A stretch of 64,000 bases of DNA, from contig JARHVA010003526.1 of NCBI GenBank assembly GCA_037957365.1, positions 1,198,501-1,262,500 of the forward strand, written 5' to 3'. Both the position numbers and the translations under genes were made by a program. This document shows positions 1-13,040 of the stretch, piece after piece. This stretch comes from Torreya grandis. Its lineage: Eukaryota; Streptophyta; Pinopsida; Cupressales; Taxaceae. A model generated the notes under the pieces. It was not told where the DNA came from. It did no database searches and saw only the letters and a list, made by a program, of their open reading frames with translations. Position 1 is the stretch's first letter; each line of letters opens with the position of its first letter.

Positions 1-1665
1 CATTGGCCCTTATAATTATTCTCTTATTATCCTATTAGGACCCTATTCTAATGAAGGAATTCCTTTTTCCTTGATCTTTAATAGCTTCCTTGTGATACTC
101 TATGTATCCTTAGGCACTTGGACCCCTTTGTTTCTAAGCTAATTTATCATTTTGTTTATCATATGTGTTCTTCTATCTAGAAAAGAGAAAGACTTAGGGA
201 TTGACCACCTTACTAGTGGAAGGGGTTGAGTGATAATCTATTTTTAGTAGTTTAGTTCCACCAGGGACTCATCATCCACCAAGTCCTCAAGGACTAGTGC
301 CAAGTCAAATGCTTTGACCTATTCCAATGTCATTATATAATGGTACTTCAATCTAACCTTCTCTTCATCCTCTATATCCTCCCAATAATATTCAAAATAT
401 GGAATGTGGGAATAAGTAGAGATTCCAAATGTGTTTGTAATGTTACCATAAACATCATAGTATAGCCTAGAATTCAAAGCCCTCAGTGTCATCTATGTCA
501 TTTCTATGTCAGTATACTTGGCTTTAAGTAAAGATGGGCATGTGTATCTACCAATACTGATTGGGAAATGAATTATTGACTTATAATTGATATAAATAAG
601 CTTATGGATCTCAATAATTTACCTTACCATCTCCATAAATCCCCACATATCACTAACATATCTAGGGAATGTATAAGGTCAGTGACTAAATCTAGATACC
701 TTAATATATGAATAGGTGGGGAACTAAATTAAATATGAACCCATCATGTCATTTCTACAATTTCTTCTTCTAATAATATCATTCTCCAAAGATTTTTATT
801 AAACATGATGATGATGCAATAAATGAATGCATAATTGAATCTTCTAAAATATTGCTTGTTGGCCTCTAATGTGAGGTCAAGGTAATATTTATACACTATG
901 ATTATTTCACCAAGTATTGTGTTGAGATATGAGAAGGCTCATCCTTTGGCCAATATGTACACAAGGTAAGAGGTCATAAGTAACTTTCCTATTATTTTCA
1001 CCTCCATCAATTTCTTGTGGATAGAGTCACTAATGAGCTAGGCCTAGTGGATGTATTGTGTATTATTATGGATGACCCAAATGTACTGATACATACACTC
1101 CTTGAAGCTCTTGTCATCAAGACTCTAATAATCCTATGAATAAAATTCATTATATCTCCCACCTTATCTTTAAAGCTAATTCTTACCAATGTCTTTGGAA
1201 ATTTGGTGGAGGTAGCCTTAGGAGCCTTAAGACATTATTTTTTTATCATTAACTGACATCCCTCTTTATTGTCCTGATTGAATTATTGGGATGTCTCTAG
1301 AGTTAGGTTAAGATAACTCTTGAAATCTAGGATAATAAAAATTGAGTTGATGAAATCTAGGTCTAAATTCAAAATATTTTCCCTTCTATTGGTTTAGACC
1401 TCTTTTTTGTCAGCATCATAATGTTGGGATAGTGTTAGCACTAACTCAGGGCTTTACACCATTAGAGGGAAATTTGTTTCTTGTGGAAATAAAGATTCAT
1501 AGATACTTTAGATCCAATCATTTTAAAATTATACATTTATCTTGGTCCATAAATCCCCTAAGTCAATGTGGTTGAGATTTATATTAGTGATCTGAGTAGT
1601 TTTATATTCTAAGATGAGAGTCACCCTAGGGCCTTTTGATTTGAACTCCATCTAATATTGAGACT
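1..1665 (-). pseudogene. N-terminal part of the LTR-encoded ORF (inverted copy)
   Basis: This is the decayed N-terminal portion of the unknown protein carried by the giant LTR. It begins near 1665, where a degenerate MSQ start precedes FKSKG, and runs leftwards out of the window. Recognisable shared blocks are HIDLGD, LTLSQHYDADK, a block around KTLVRI, and further down the acidic EDEEK-type stretch before the Asp/Ser-rich end. Frames are broken by several stops. The longest uninterrupted piece, 1007-1189, corresponds to the KTLVRI/VGDI block. I do not recognise a named domain. Its value is as a fourth sequence for rebuilding the family alignment. Confidence 0.7.
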
Positions 1666-2650
1666 AAGCTCTAGAGAGATGATAAGTAAAAACCCAACTA
1701 CAAGAGCTAGTAGGATTTGATGGTGATTGAAGTAGGTAGAATCTTTGGCATATATTAGAGGTGCTTTGAGAAGGTGAAAGGTCCATGGGGTAATAGTGCT
1801 ACAAAAATTAGTTGATATCTATGGTGGAGATTAGAGGTGTCTTTATAGGTTAGATCTTTGGTGGAACTGGGAGGTATTCAAAGTAGGTGATAACCCCTAC
1901 ATAACCTTGAGGTGCTTAAAATAATAAGAATGTCTATGAGTTTGGGAGTTGTTATTTACAGGTATTTATCTAATGGGAATGGGCAGTGTATAATACAAGT
2001 GGGAATCCCACAGGTTTAGGAAGTGTTTATAGAAATTACAATGTCCAAAAGGACCTAAAGGTATCTCTAAGGGAATATTCTCAAGTGACGCAAATATGCA
2101 AGGGTATATTCACCTATCTATGAGTTATGTAAACCCTAGATTCAACTATGAATCTATTAAGAGAGAATTATTAGGTTTTCACAATGAAATTTGGAAAATA
2201 ACATAACCTAAAAAAAACCATAGATCTCAACTATATTAAAACCTTAGAAAAAAAAATCTCTTAGACTTAAAAACCTCTCAAACAATTACAACAAAAAAAC
2301 CCTAACCATATGATGTAGAAAAACCCTAAATAATTTGAAGATAATTCTATGAGAATGTTAAAAACTTAGAAGATCTAAATTACAAGAAATAATGGTAAAA
2401 AATGCAAAGAAGACCAAGGAATACCATTTAGGGGTGAAAATAGTGTCATGGCTTAAGGCTCAAGGTAATTTCTTGGTGCATGGATTAAGGTTAATGGCAT
2501 AGTCATGGCTTGGAGTCACTATTAGAGCTCAAAAATTATAATTAGGAGATTAAATAATGATTAAAAATCCCAAATTACATTATTTATATTAAAAATACTT
2601 GTAATTAATGCTTAAATAGGAGTAGTTGGCAATGGTAATTGAGAGTCCTT

Positions 2651-3160
2651 GTGCAATTTTTTAATTTTGTAAATTGCATGTTGACATCTAGATTTCATGG
2701 GAAATGGAAGGTTGACTTGCTTAAGAATAAGAAGGTGGAACCCTACATGGAATTTATAATTTTTCAAAATTGCAAATTTCATTTGAAGTTACAGATTATA
2801 TAACTTAGGTTGTTGGTGGGATCTAGAACTTGGATTGTAATTTACAATTTTGCAATTTCCAATTTTGCAAATTGTGAATTGATCTCTGAGTTCCAAATTC
2901 TAATTGTTTTTTAGGAAATGGAAATATAAGTGTAATTTGCAAAATCACAAATTTTATTTTGAGTTCTAGATTCCATAGGGTGTTTGGTTTGTAGATTTCA
3001 CCAGTTGGTTCATTGTGGGATTTGGAACTTGGGATGTAATTTTTAATTTTTTAAATTAAAAATACAAATTGTAGTTAGGGCTTTGGATTCTACTAATTAG
3101 TGTTTTTTGTAATCTATAGCTCAGGAAGCAATTTATATTTTTATAATTACATATTGCATC
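2651..3160. repeat. AT hairpin array of the giant LTR (inverted copy)
   Basis: Six imperfect units start near 2651, 2751, 2836, 2931, 3034 and 3129. Each holds an inverted repeat of the type CAATTTGTAATTTT / AAAATTACAAATTG, separated by a less conserved spacer containing words such as gaactt and ctagat. The same array occurs at the same LTR offset in the three plus-strand LTRs. Spacing here is about 85-103 bp. Confidence 0.75.
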
Positions 3161-3291
3161 CAAAGTTATGGATTCTACAATACAAAGGGAATGTGGGTTT
3201 TTAGTCAATTCAAGGGATTTCCTCAAAAAAATATGGGGTCTCCCTTTAGGGTATTTGATGTTTTGATAATTTTGGGACAAAAATAGCAACA

Positions 3292-6200
3292 TATCCTATA
3301 ACCTTCATCCAAAATTTTATAGTGTTTTAAAATTCACACACTTGACCATGTGTATTTAACATTTAGAAACCTTTATTACACATAATTAATTAGAAGAATT
3401 ATGGATTTATCTAAAACTCAATTTGTAATTTATTGAATATAGAGGAATCTAGATTCATCAACAAATGATCCAAGTGATCAACATGTAATGATTTTAAACA
3501 TGTCCATGTTAAGACAACACTAAGATGTTACTATCACTTATTTAGTCTAATAGATACAATTAGACAAGTGTATTAAATGCTTTAGATAACATTTCATTAC
3601 TTTACATGCTACATGGATCACTATATCACCTTATTGTGACTCAAACACTATGATCCACTTTTAAACCTTTCATAGTGTAATGAAAGAATAAAGAAATTAT
3701 TGTGTAAATATAATATCATTATTAAATTGTAAAATGTTTCATAATTGTCATAATTAATCTTCATACAAGTCTATGAAAACATCCTTTTTTATGAAATAAA
3801 CCTATGCAACATTATATGCAACTAGTTCTTATGCAAAATGATTTACACAACACCTACCTTGTGCAAAATTACCATTGCATAGATCCATGCAAAAATGAGA
3901 CATTTCCTAGCATAAATTTGACACAAATGTTTTGTTATTTGAAAATCCCTCCATAAAATAAAAAAACCAAATTATATTACTCAATTAGAGAGGACACATA
4001 TTAAAATTTTCCATTACACCCAATATTAAGAAATTGATCCTTCATAGTTTTTTTTTACCAGATCTACCAATTCCATCCAAATATAGAAGATATTTATTCC
4101 TTAATTTCAAATTTTGTCTAAAATCTTAAGTATCTTACTCAAAATATTTTGATTCATTCAAAAAATGTGGAACCAATAATTATTCCCTAATGATCAAAGA
4201 CTTATGATTCACCCAAGAATTCTTCTCAACTAGGGCTAATGATCAAAGGTTACAAGGTTAAATTTTAATTTGTATTTGTTCCATTGGTAACCTTATTTTT
4301 TGTATTAGTCTTTTGAGGTGCCAACTTTGTAACTTATTTTTAAATTAAACTTAGTGAAGGTAATTCTTTGCTAGTAGATGACATGTTTCTTGTAATGATT
4401 TTTTATTTTATGGGCAATGACACAAATTTTAGAGTAAATTCTTATTATTTAGGAGAAGGAAACCCCTTTTAGTAGTTTTTTCCTATTGTGTAGGTAATGC
4501 TTATATGCTTTAATGATTTAAATTTTGTAAGAATTTTTTCAATGTCAATAAGGTGAATTTTAAGCTCAATATAACCTTCAAAAATAAGGTTAATAACTTA
4601 TTTTTCAAAGTATGAAATATATTTTTTGACTATACATGCATTCTATGATAAATATAATAATATTTAGCTTTATGTGGATTATGTAAATAATATGTAGGGT
4701 GAATGAGAGGTAACATTATTAATTTAATTTGTATAATTCATTTGAGGATTACACTTTGTATCTTAGGAATCTCTTTAATTATATTTATGAAAGGTGTAGG
4801 ACTATATATAGGCATTTTTATATTTTTAACCCATGATGAAGATGAAGCCTTTTGAGACACATGGTTTAAAACTATATATATAGAAATATGAGTGATATAA
4901 ACATGATTAGCCTCTTGAGATTATGAAAACTATTTTTTTAATGACACAAACTTATAATAAATAGATTTGAAAGATTCACGAGTATGATAAATTAATTTAT
5001 CTTTTGAGAGGAAATATAAGATACCAACAAAAACGGTATTATTTTTCAAATTTTGTTGGATGATAAATCAACTAATGGATTCAAGTCTTGAATCATAATA
5101 TGTGATCATAAATAGGTCTAAATTTTCCTTTATTAAGAGAGAGAAAACACCCAAAATGTAACCTTTGGTCCCTTATTATGAATGTATCACACTAAATGGG
5201 TTTATTCCACTAGGGACATGATGAACCTACAACTTGACAAATTAAGCTTGTAGGGAATATTTTAAGAATTTTTTTATCATTAGTATTATATTTCCCAATA
5301 TAAATTACAAATTAATGAAGGTGAAAATAAGGATCACCACTCCCATAAATAAAAATGTAGACATTCTAAAATCACTAGCAAATTATGAGTTAAGGATTGC
5401 ATGCTTTATGGAATTTCCATATATAGCATTAGAATCAACCCAAACATAGTTTGAATTTATCTCTAAAAAAATAAGATGTAATTTTTATTTCAAGATACTA
5501 AATAAGATGTAATTTTTATTTCAAGATACTACAACATGAATTACATTTTTTATTTATTATGAAGATATGTTAAGATATTTAATGAGTTAATTTAATGTTT
5601 AAATCTTACCATTGATGGTTTCCATAAATGAAAAAGCATAGTAAAAAACATTAAGCAAATCTACACTTTATTTTTATTTTTTGTTATACATATGTATACA
5701 TTGATGAATGAGACTAATATTTTCAATAAAACATATTTTAGATTTTGAAAAATGCAACGTTGAAGTTTTTCTTCTTTTAAAACATTTAATTTTTACAATT
5801 TTATATCCAATAAATTTAAGGCATTCACATCCATTTGAATCATGATTGTAATAAATTTAATCATTCAATGGAAATGAAACCATTGAGATAGCGAATCAGG
5901 TAATAGACCCTAATCTGAAAAGCAAATGTGAAAACTATATTTTAATAAAGAGATCGGACCCAAAGGTATAAGTGTTTGTAAAAACCTAGGTCAAATATAT
6001 GCAAGAGTCAGGGTTCATAATTTATGTTTACCCTAATTTTTTATTTATAAAAATTAAAGAATAAACTAATGAAATTAATAGATATAATAATATATCTATG
6101 AAAGTATATAATTCAAATCCACACAATTGACTAACAATAACAACAAGACAAAGTCATAAATGAAATAGGCTATGCAAAAGTAAGTAAAAAAGATAAGAAA

Positions 6201-7950
6201 AGATGAAACCTATTTTTTTTAGATTTGAGTTATGTTTATTTGTAGTGTAATGATCACAATATTTATTCTACATGAAATTACATAAAATTATCATTGTTTA
6301 ATATTTTATATATAAATAATAGATCCATCTTAAAGGAAGAAAAAATAGTTTAGATATAGAATATGGATATATAGGTTGATTATGTATTATTTTGAATTCT
6401 ATTTTTACCTCTATATTATCTTGTACAAAATCACACTCTACAAAATTTTGACCTAAATATTTTCATAGTATACATGTTTGAGAGGCTATGTTTGTCTTTG
6501 TTCAACCAATTTTGTCCCATGTACAATTGTAAAACTTGAGTTTTCTCACTAGTTTGTCACCTAATTTCTAATCTTATTTTAGTTTCAATTTACTAATTTA
6601 GTGGTATGTGATGGATTTTTTATTCTTTATATTTTACTTAGATTCAAAAATATATGTCAATTTGAAAATATAAAATGGAGAAGTGTTGGTATCAGGAAAC
6701 CACCAAAGTGGGATTAAAAACTACATATTCTACATGCTTAGAATTAGACCCCTTTTAATTCATGAAATGCGTAGAAGAATATTTGAATTAGGGATTAAAA
6801 ATATCTACCCTAGATGGATATGAAACTAGATATAATTTAGTTAGGTCTTAATTTGATACAAGATGTATTAAAATTTTAAATCAATATTTTTGAGTATAAA
6901 TAAACCATTATGAATGTGACTAGAGAGATTTGGAAGAATGTAGTAACTTGAGAATCCTTATTCCCACTCTTATCTTTATTGATATGATTTGAGGAGCCAT
7001 TTATATATAGTCTTACATTTTTTTGAATTATTAATTATTGGTGCACATGTTTCCATTACAAAAGTGAAATAAAATAACAAAATAGGCCCAAATAAACATA
7101 AGAAAATGGAGTAGGATTAATGACCCAAAGAAAATTAAATTGGGAAAAATCATGTTGGGTGATAGTCAAATAAAGATGAGTCAGTTTTATGTGTGTGTTT
7201 CTCCCAATAAAGAAATAACTTATAGAGATATAGAGTAAATACAAGTGAGACAAATATAAAGAGAGGAATGGATTCTAAAAAGGCCAAAAAATGATAAAAA
7301 TAGATAATAAAAGAATAGAGATAAAAATGGGGACACACTAAGGGGAATAAATAAAGGATAATATTGGAAATGTGCCAATAAACCATTCATTTAAGATAAT
7401 GATCTATATATAATATTACACCCAAAGTATTAAAATAGAGATTATTATACCAAATTTAGGTGTCTACATCTAAATTATCGATGTCTTGAATAGTAAAACT
7501 AGAAGATAGTGGGAGTTATGTAGAAAACAATTGCATATGTCCTCTCAAATGGTAGTGATGAATAACATGATTCAAATTTACCTATACAAATAGATTAATA
7601 TAGGCTTAATAGAGTGTATACCAAATGTAATTTTGTAAACATTCCCAAAAAATTTCATTTAACATTCATTCATTTATGTAATGATTACAAGATATACAAA
7701 GTATGGATATACAAAATATGATATAAAACATACAACATTCATATGTCATTAAATTTAATGAAATTAATATATGATATATAAACCATGGATATATAAAGAA
7801 GGCTAAAAACACATAAAACCTTTTAAAAACTATAATTTTATGTATACCCATAAATTATTGTAGCCCTTGACTCATTTAAATAGTTTTAGGGCATCTTACA
7901 AGCATGTAATTAATCCTCCATGATAATAAGTACAATATAGAATGGAATAA
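3292..7950. other. No recognisable gene
   Basis: AT-rich sequence with stops in all frames. I could not recognise a retroelement domain on either strand, apart from the perfect 31-bp tandem duplication listed separately. The hydrophobic minus-strand frames at 7056-7386 and 7666-7851 are low-complexity complements of A-rich sequence, not genes. Confidence 0.5.
5471..5532. repeat. Perfect 31-bp tandem duplication
   Basis: Two adjacent, identical 31-bp units begin ataagatgtaattttt and end caagatacta. The first starts at 5471 and the second at 5502. Perfect identity in otherwise decayed sequence points to a recent slippage or repair duplication. Confidence 0.9.
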
Positions 7951-7968
7951 AACCATACATCCAACCAT

Positions 7969-8200
7969 GGTGCCCCATACACATCTTAAGCATTGGATAA
8001 CCTATGTGTCAATAATACCATAAAAGAGAAAAGATCAAAGCATAAACACAAAGCCTCAAGAGTGTTTATATAATAGATAAAATACCTTGATATTTTTACA
8101 ATAAATATATGTTTAGAAAAATCATCTAAATTATGTTATATTGATAAAAAAAATCTATGGTTATCCTACCAAATATGTACCCCTATATAATTAACATACA
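7969..8200 (-). repeat. Partial extra LTR of the chromovirus-like element
   Basis: About 230 bp starting at TGGTGCCCC resembles the first half of the LTRs at 8453 and 14212. Shared blocks in order are ggataacc, ataataccataaaagag, aagcctcaagagtgt, a run ending in taccttgatattt, and ttgtttaga. Similarity fades after about 8200. It is either a fragment of a second copy or the remnant of an LTR recombination next to the complete element. Confidence 0.6.
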
Positions 8201-8452
8201 AAACACTTCACAACATCAATAACATATTTAAGAGGATTTAAAACTAAAATGAAATTATTATTTACACAATTGGAATTAAAAATTAAAATTAAAAGTTATA
8301 TAATATCAATATATTATAACAATTATTCTCTATATCACATAAAAATTTAACAAAAAACACAAATAGTAATTTTGTGAATCTTACAAATATTTTCTTGAGC
8401 CTCAATTAAATTTATTTTTTGGTATAGAGGAATGAACTAATGCACTAAACCA

Positions 8453-8915
8453 TGGTGGTTCATATAAACCAAAACCCTTTGATAACATTTGTATCCATAA
8501 TATAATAACAAATACAAGATGAAAGTGCTAACATAAAGCCTCATAGGTGTTTTTATCATGTAAATACAATAGCTTAATATTTGTACTATAAATTTTTGTT
8601 TGGAATAATCTTATAAACACTAATATTATGGAAAATATTATCAATAATTATCATTAAAGGTGTGCACCTTTCTCTTCAACTTGAGGGAAAAAAACAAATG
8701 GTGCGATCTTAGGGACATGGTTTCCAATGAAGGAAAACCCTAACCTAGTTGTAATAGTATTCCATACACACAAAAAATAAGTGAAACTCAAGGGTTTTGT
8801 ATATTAAATTAAAATAAAATATTTTAATAGTTTCATATCACATGTCTTACATGTTTCACTTACTATAAGTTGAAAATGCAAGATTTTCCTAGATATTATA
8901 ATGGACTCTACTCCA
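8453..8915 (-). repeat. 3' LTR of the chromovirus-like element
   Basis: This 463-bp LTR begins TGGTGG and ends CTCCA on the plus strand, giving TG...CA termini. It aligns along its length with 14212-14675. Shared blocks include aaacaaatggtg, aaaccctaacctag, a cacacaca stretch followed by aagtgaaa, and the end block tattataatggactct. The polypurine tract of the coding strand adjoins at 8916. Confidence 0.75.
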
Positions 8916-8927
8916 ACCCCCCTTTTT
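8916..8927 (-). other. Polypurine tract
   Basis: On the minus strand this reads AAAAAGGGGGGT directly upstream of the 3' LTR. That is the expected sequence and position for the primer of plus-strand DNA synthesis in an LTR retrotransposon. Confidence 0.75.
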
Positions 8928-9970
8928 CACTAATTGGATTTTTATATGAAAAATGCAACTATCATATTCTTAAATTTTCTTATAATATCCTCTCCTAATT
9001 ATTACTTGCTTTAAATTAATTTTTATATAATTCCCCAAGTGAAACATGTCACTTTGAATCCATGCAAGACCTTGTAAGTTTCCACATATCCAAAATATTG
9101 TTGTGTCCTTTACACTCTATTTTAGATGAAAAACATATTTTCATTCCAATGCATCTCCAAGAGTCTCAAAGTCAACAATCATATTTTGGAAATTAGTGAA
9201 AATGATTGTATCTATGCACTAACCTTATTGGATCCTTGCACGTGAATAATTACATGCAACATTTTGAATTCTTTCATCAACCTACAAATCATGAGTATAA
9301 GCCTAGTGCATCCATGTCTTAAATTTTTTCTTGCCTTGACCATGCCTTTGTGAAATAAAATATTTGTGTGTTCACTAACTAGATTCATCCATAATATAAT
9401 CCTTATAAACCTAATTTAAGTGATTAAATACCTCACCTAAATCCACATAATTTTTATATTTTTTGTTTGAAAATCCTATTAAATTTTATTATAAATGATT
9501 GATGTGTGACATACAACATTATATGTATAAAAATTATGAAAATTTTCATTATCTTAAAAACTTGTTGAATTTATATGATTAAATATATCACCTTATGAAA
9601 TCATTATACTTTATTTATATACTTAATTCTCATGCATGCCAATTTAACCTAAACAACCATACACATGTGCACAACATGCACCATTTTGGAAATTTATAAA
9701 AAAAGACTTAGATATTTTGGGAGATATAAAAATGCAATAAGATATTGATGATCCTACATTATACACCTCATGTAACTAAATATTTGTCATCCCCTACTCA
9801 ATGTTAGTTAAAATACTTAATATTAAGGTCATATTGACCAATTTTAAAAATATATAACCAAGTATAGTCCTCTATACTAGATTATTACATTTTATTAAAT
9901 ACTGATTGTATTTTTTTTGCATATCCTTTTGATAAACTTAGAGTCCAAAATAATCTCTATTTATTCTCTC
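8928..9970 (-). other. 3' untranslated part of the chromovirus-like element
   Basis: About 1 kb lies between the end of integrase and the polypurine tract. I see no coding similarity. A chromodomain could be hidden beyond recognition here, but I could not find one. Confidence 0.5.
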
Positions 9971-9989
9971 TTTCTCAGATATTATATCT

Positions 9990-12900
9990 CTTTGATCAGG
10001 TAATGGAGAAAAAAATATCCCTATTCAATTCTTTATCCCTAAACTCATATAAATCTCAAATATTAAATATTAGGGATATATTCATAACTTTGGAACAATC
10101 AACATCTTTTGCATTTTTAAAAACAATATTCAATTGTATGCATGACCCTATCTTATTTCATTTTAACCTATTATATGTTCTACATGGGAACATTTTCTTG
10201 TGAAAATGTGATAACAATAACTCTCCAACCTCAAACTACTTATTTATACACTTCATATCTTCACACTACTTATAATAACAACTATTCGTCTTGACCATAT
10301 CCTTCACCAATTGGTGTATCTCATGTATATATTATATATAATATTATAATTTTATGATATTTACACTCATTTATTTAAGTAGTATTACTTTGTAAATTCT
10401 TCTTGGGTTACTTCCATACACAATATAAAAAGGTGTTCTTCCTGTAATTACATTCACTGAGTTGTTATAAGTAAATAAATTTAGTTAAAATTAAATTCCA
10501 TTATGTTGGTTTGTCTCTAGCCAAGGATATCATAAAATTTCTAAGACTTATTTTCATAACCTTCATCTTTTAATATGTTTTTGCATTGTATGGTAAACTA
10601 AAACTTAAATTTTTACCCAAATTATTCTATGAGTTCAAAAAAATGGCCAAAAACTTTGTATCTCTTTCTGACACTATGCTCTATAGAAACCCATGTAGCC
10701 TCACCACTTATTTAAAGAAGATATTATAGTTGTTCATGGTATGAATTATCTTCTTACATGTAAAACAATGTGTCATTTTTTAAAGTATATCCTTTAATAG
10801 AAAAATAAATTCATTCCATTTATACATTTTGGTTAATTTGACAAAAAATCCATATTGATATCATCCCATAATTTCTCTAGAATAAATAGTGGTTGATACA
10901 ACTCTATGTTATAATTCCATTTATTTTCACATATCCACACTCATATCAGGCAAAAATTAATTATTAGCCTATTATACATGTCTTATCATTTCCAAATTGA
11001 CTTATTAAGCCCCTATTGTGTTTTTCCTTGATCAAATTATTGTGTATAGACCCTTTGGGTATGCATAGTTACTTTAACTTAAATAGATATTGTTCCTACA
11101 TAAAATAGTCAAACCATAGTGTTTGATCCATAATAAATGGTTTTGTACATGAATTTCTAAAATATTCATCTTTAACATACAAATCCTTCATGGAATTAAA
11201 TGCTATGTATTTCACTTGTAGATCATTCAATAAGAGACATGTCCTACTCAATGCACATGCTACTTTATTTGACTTATCACTTCTATGTTTTAATAAAAAT
11301 GAGTAAATTTATATAAAATCAACCCAATTCATGTGTATTTGATTCAAATTCACTTTTTTTTGATTAAATTTAATTTTTTATAGTCTTTGTACATCAAAAA
11401 ATCCTTCAAAAATATATAATGTCTCCATTTATTGAGTATTGCACTCAAACATAAAAATATTGATCATAAAATGAATATTTTCTCTTCACATAATTTAATC
11501 TTCCACTAAATTAAGCTAAATTAATACCAATTTGAATCAAAACTAATATTATTATTACACCACTCACATCACAATCAACATTAAATACCTTGATAAAATT
11601 AGGTAATGTCAACACTGGTTGTTCAATCACTTTATTATTCGAACTATGGAAGCTATGATTTACTTTATATTTCTATAAAAAAATAGTTACTCTCACCTTG
11701 AATAGCCTAAGTTATTGATGCACACACACTACTAAAATTTCAAATTAAATTTTTATATAAAATTGATAATATGTGAACTTTTTTTTCTTCAAATGTGTTT
11801 CTAGGTGATGGACAATCAATAATAGAAAACATCTTTTCTAGATCCATATTCGAAAATCATGAAGGCTAAGTATAATAACTCCCTCTTCATGAAGATACAC
11901 TTCTTCATGTTTAGTATAAAATTTTATTCTTTAAAACACTAAAAATATTGTCTTGGCTGCATCAAGTACCCTTCCTTCTTCCCATTGAAAAAAATATTTT
12001 GTCTACATATACTATGAAAAATTTAACTATAAAAGGTTTCAGGTATTCATTCCTAAGTGTCATGAATATATTCAGTGTCATAATTTTAAACCACATGACC
12101 ATCTATTCACGCATTCATTACTTTAATGTAGTTTTCATCACATTCCATAATGTGTATTTAGTGATATACACTCTTCAAGTCTACCTTTGTGAAGTGTTGT
12201 ACTCCTATTAAATATTTCATCAAATCATACATGCACACTAATGGAAATTTTTAATTTATAATGACTTACTAATGGATATTGAATATATAAATGTTTTCCA
12301 TCACCTCCATTATTTGGTTACACCATGGGTATAAATATGCATATAATTAGGCTCTATGATCAACCCTTTATCTAATAGATTATGTACTTACCTTTAAACC
12401 TTTTCATTCTACTTTGGTGTCAACCTACATTCCACTTTATCTATAAAAATTGATATTGGAATTAGATTCATGTGATGGATTATACTTCATATGGGTGGTA
12501 ATATATATGGAAGATAATTGCAAATTATCTCTATAAACTTCCTAAAATTTTCATTCACTTTACATGAAAGTGATTATTATTTTTGTATTGGAGAATATCA
12601 CTCCTTTCCCATTTCATTTATTAATTAATTTTTCAATATCAACAAAACTATGTTATTAATACTTTATTATTATTCTTCCTTATAATTTAACAACCTAAAT
12701 GTAAAATTAATAACATCCTTATCTAGGCAAAATGTATTATCCATACCATCATATATAGTTTTTTCTTTAAAACTACCAAGGTATCAAAAAAATTACATAA
12801 CACACATCCATTGGCATAATGTCACACCAAAATTCATCTCTAAATGATTCTATCTAAAAATTCACGAATCAATATTCATTATCCAATATTAGATGGCCAT

Positions 12901-13040
12901 TTTGTATACATATTAATCTATAATTATTATGGTGAAATACCTTATTTAAATCTAATTTATCTAACATATCACATGAGTCCATGTTATCAATGCTACTACT
13001 ATATAAAATGACCTTTTCTGGTATACAAACCTTCTGGAAG
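9990..13040 (-). pseudogene. pol of the chromovirus-like element (PR, RT, RH, INT)
   Basis: This was the polyprotein that copies and integrates the element. On the minus strand I read: protease near 13030-12770 (MLDKLDL, then WCDIMPMD, where relatives have WCDVVPMD); RT near 12460-12000 (MDDLMKYL-like block, HFTKVDLKSVYHQ-like block); RNase H start near 11640 (PVLTLPNF, DCDVSG); integrase near 11150-10480 (zinc region with NLIRE and GGL-like words, GLYQPLFIP, VVRLHG, SIVSERDTKF, where S-D-R-D-x-F is usual); and integrase C-terminus near 10450-9990 (TPFYIVYG, VGELLLSHF, YNRLK, ISLIFNI-DLYEF). Stops and frameshifts occur throughout. The catalytic YxDD region of RT is too damaged to point to. 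Plant Ty3 identity is firm; the lineage within chromoviruses is inference. Confidence 0.8.

Larger units (their letters stand above)
1..3291 (-). mobile_element. Truncated inverted copy of the giant LTR
   Basis: Read on the minus strand from 3291 downwards, this matches the 5' half of the giant LTRs at 27260, 41767 and 54819. The terminus TGTTG at 3291, the following poly-T/CCC stretch, the hairpin array and the start of the LTR-encoded ORF come in the same order and at nearly the same offsets. The copy runs off the left edge, so it could be a solo LTR, the 5' LTR of a further element, or a fragment. Sequence to the right of 3291 shows no similarity to the other LTR flanks, so 3291 is the true outer end. 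It shows this LTR family is present at more than one locus and in both orientations. Confidence 0.85.

Noticed and set aside
5080..5500. Possible Ty1/copia RNase H or RT remnant
   Set aside because: I tried to match copia motifs on the plus strand but found no block I could defend.
7056..7386. Two overlapping hydrophobic minus-strand ORFs that look like membrane proteins
   Set aside because: They are the complement of purine-rich low-complexity DNA. No start context, homologue or partner is visible.
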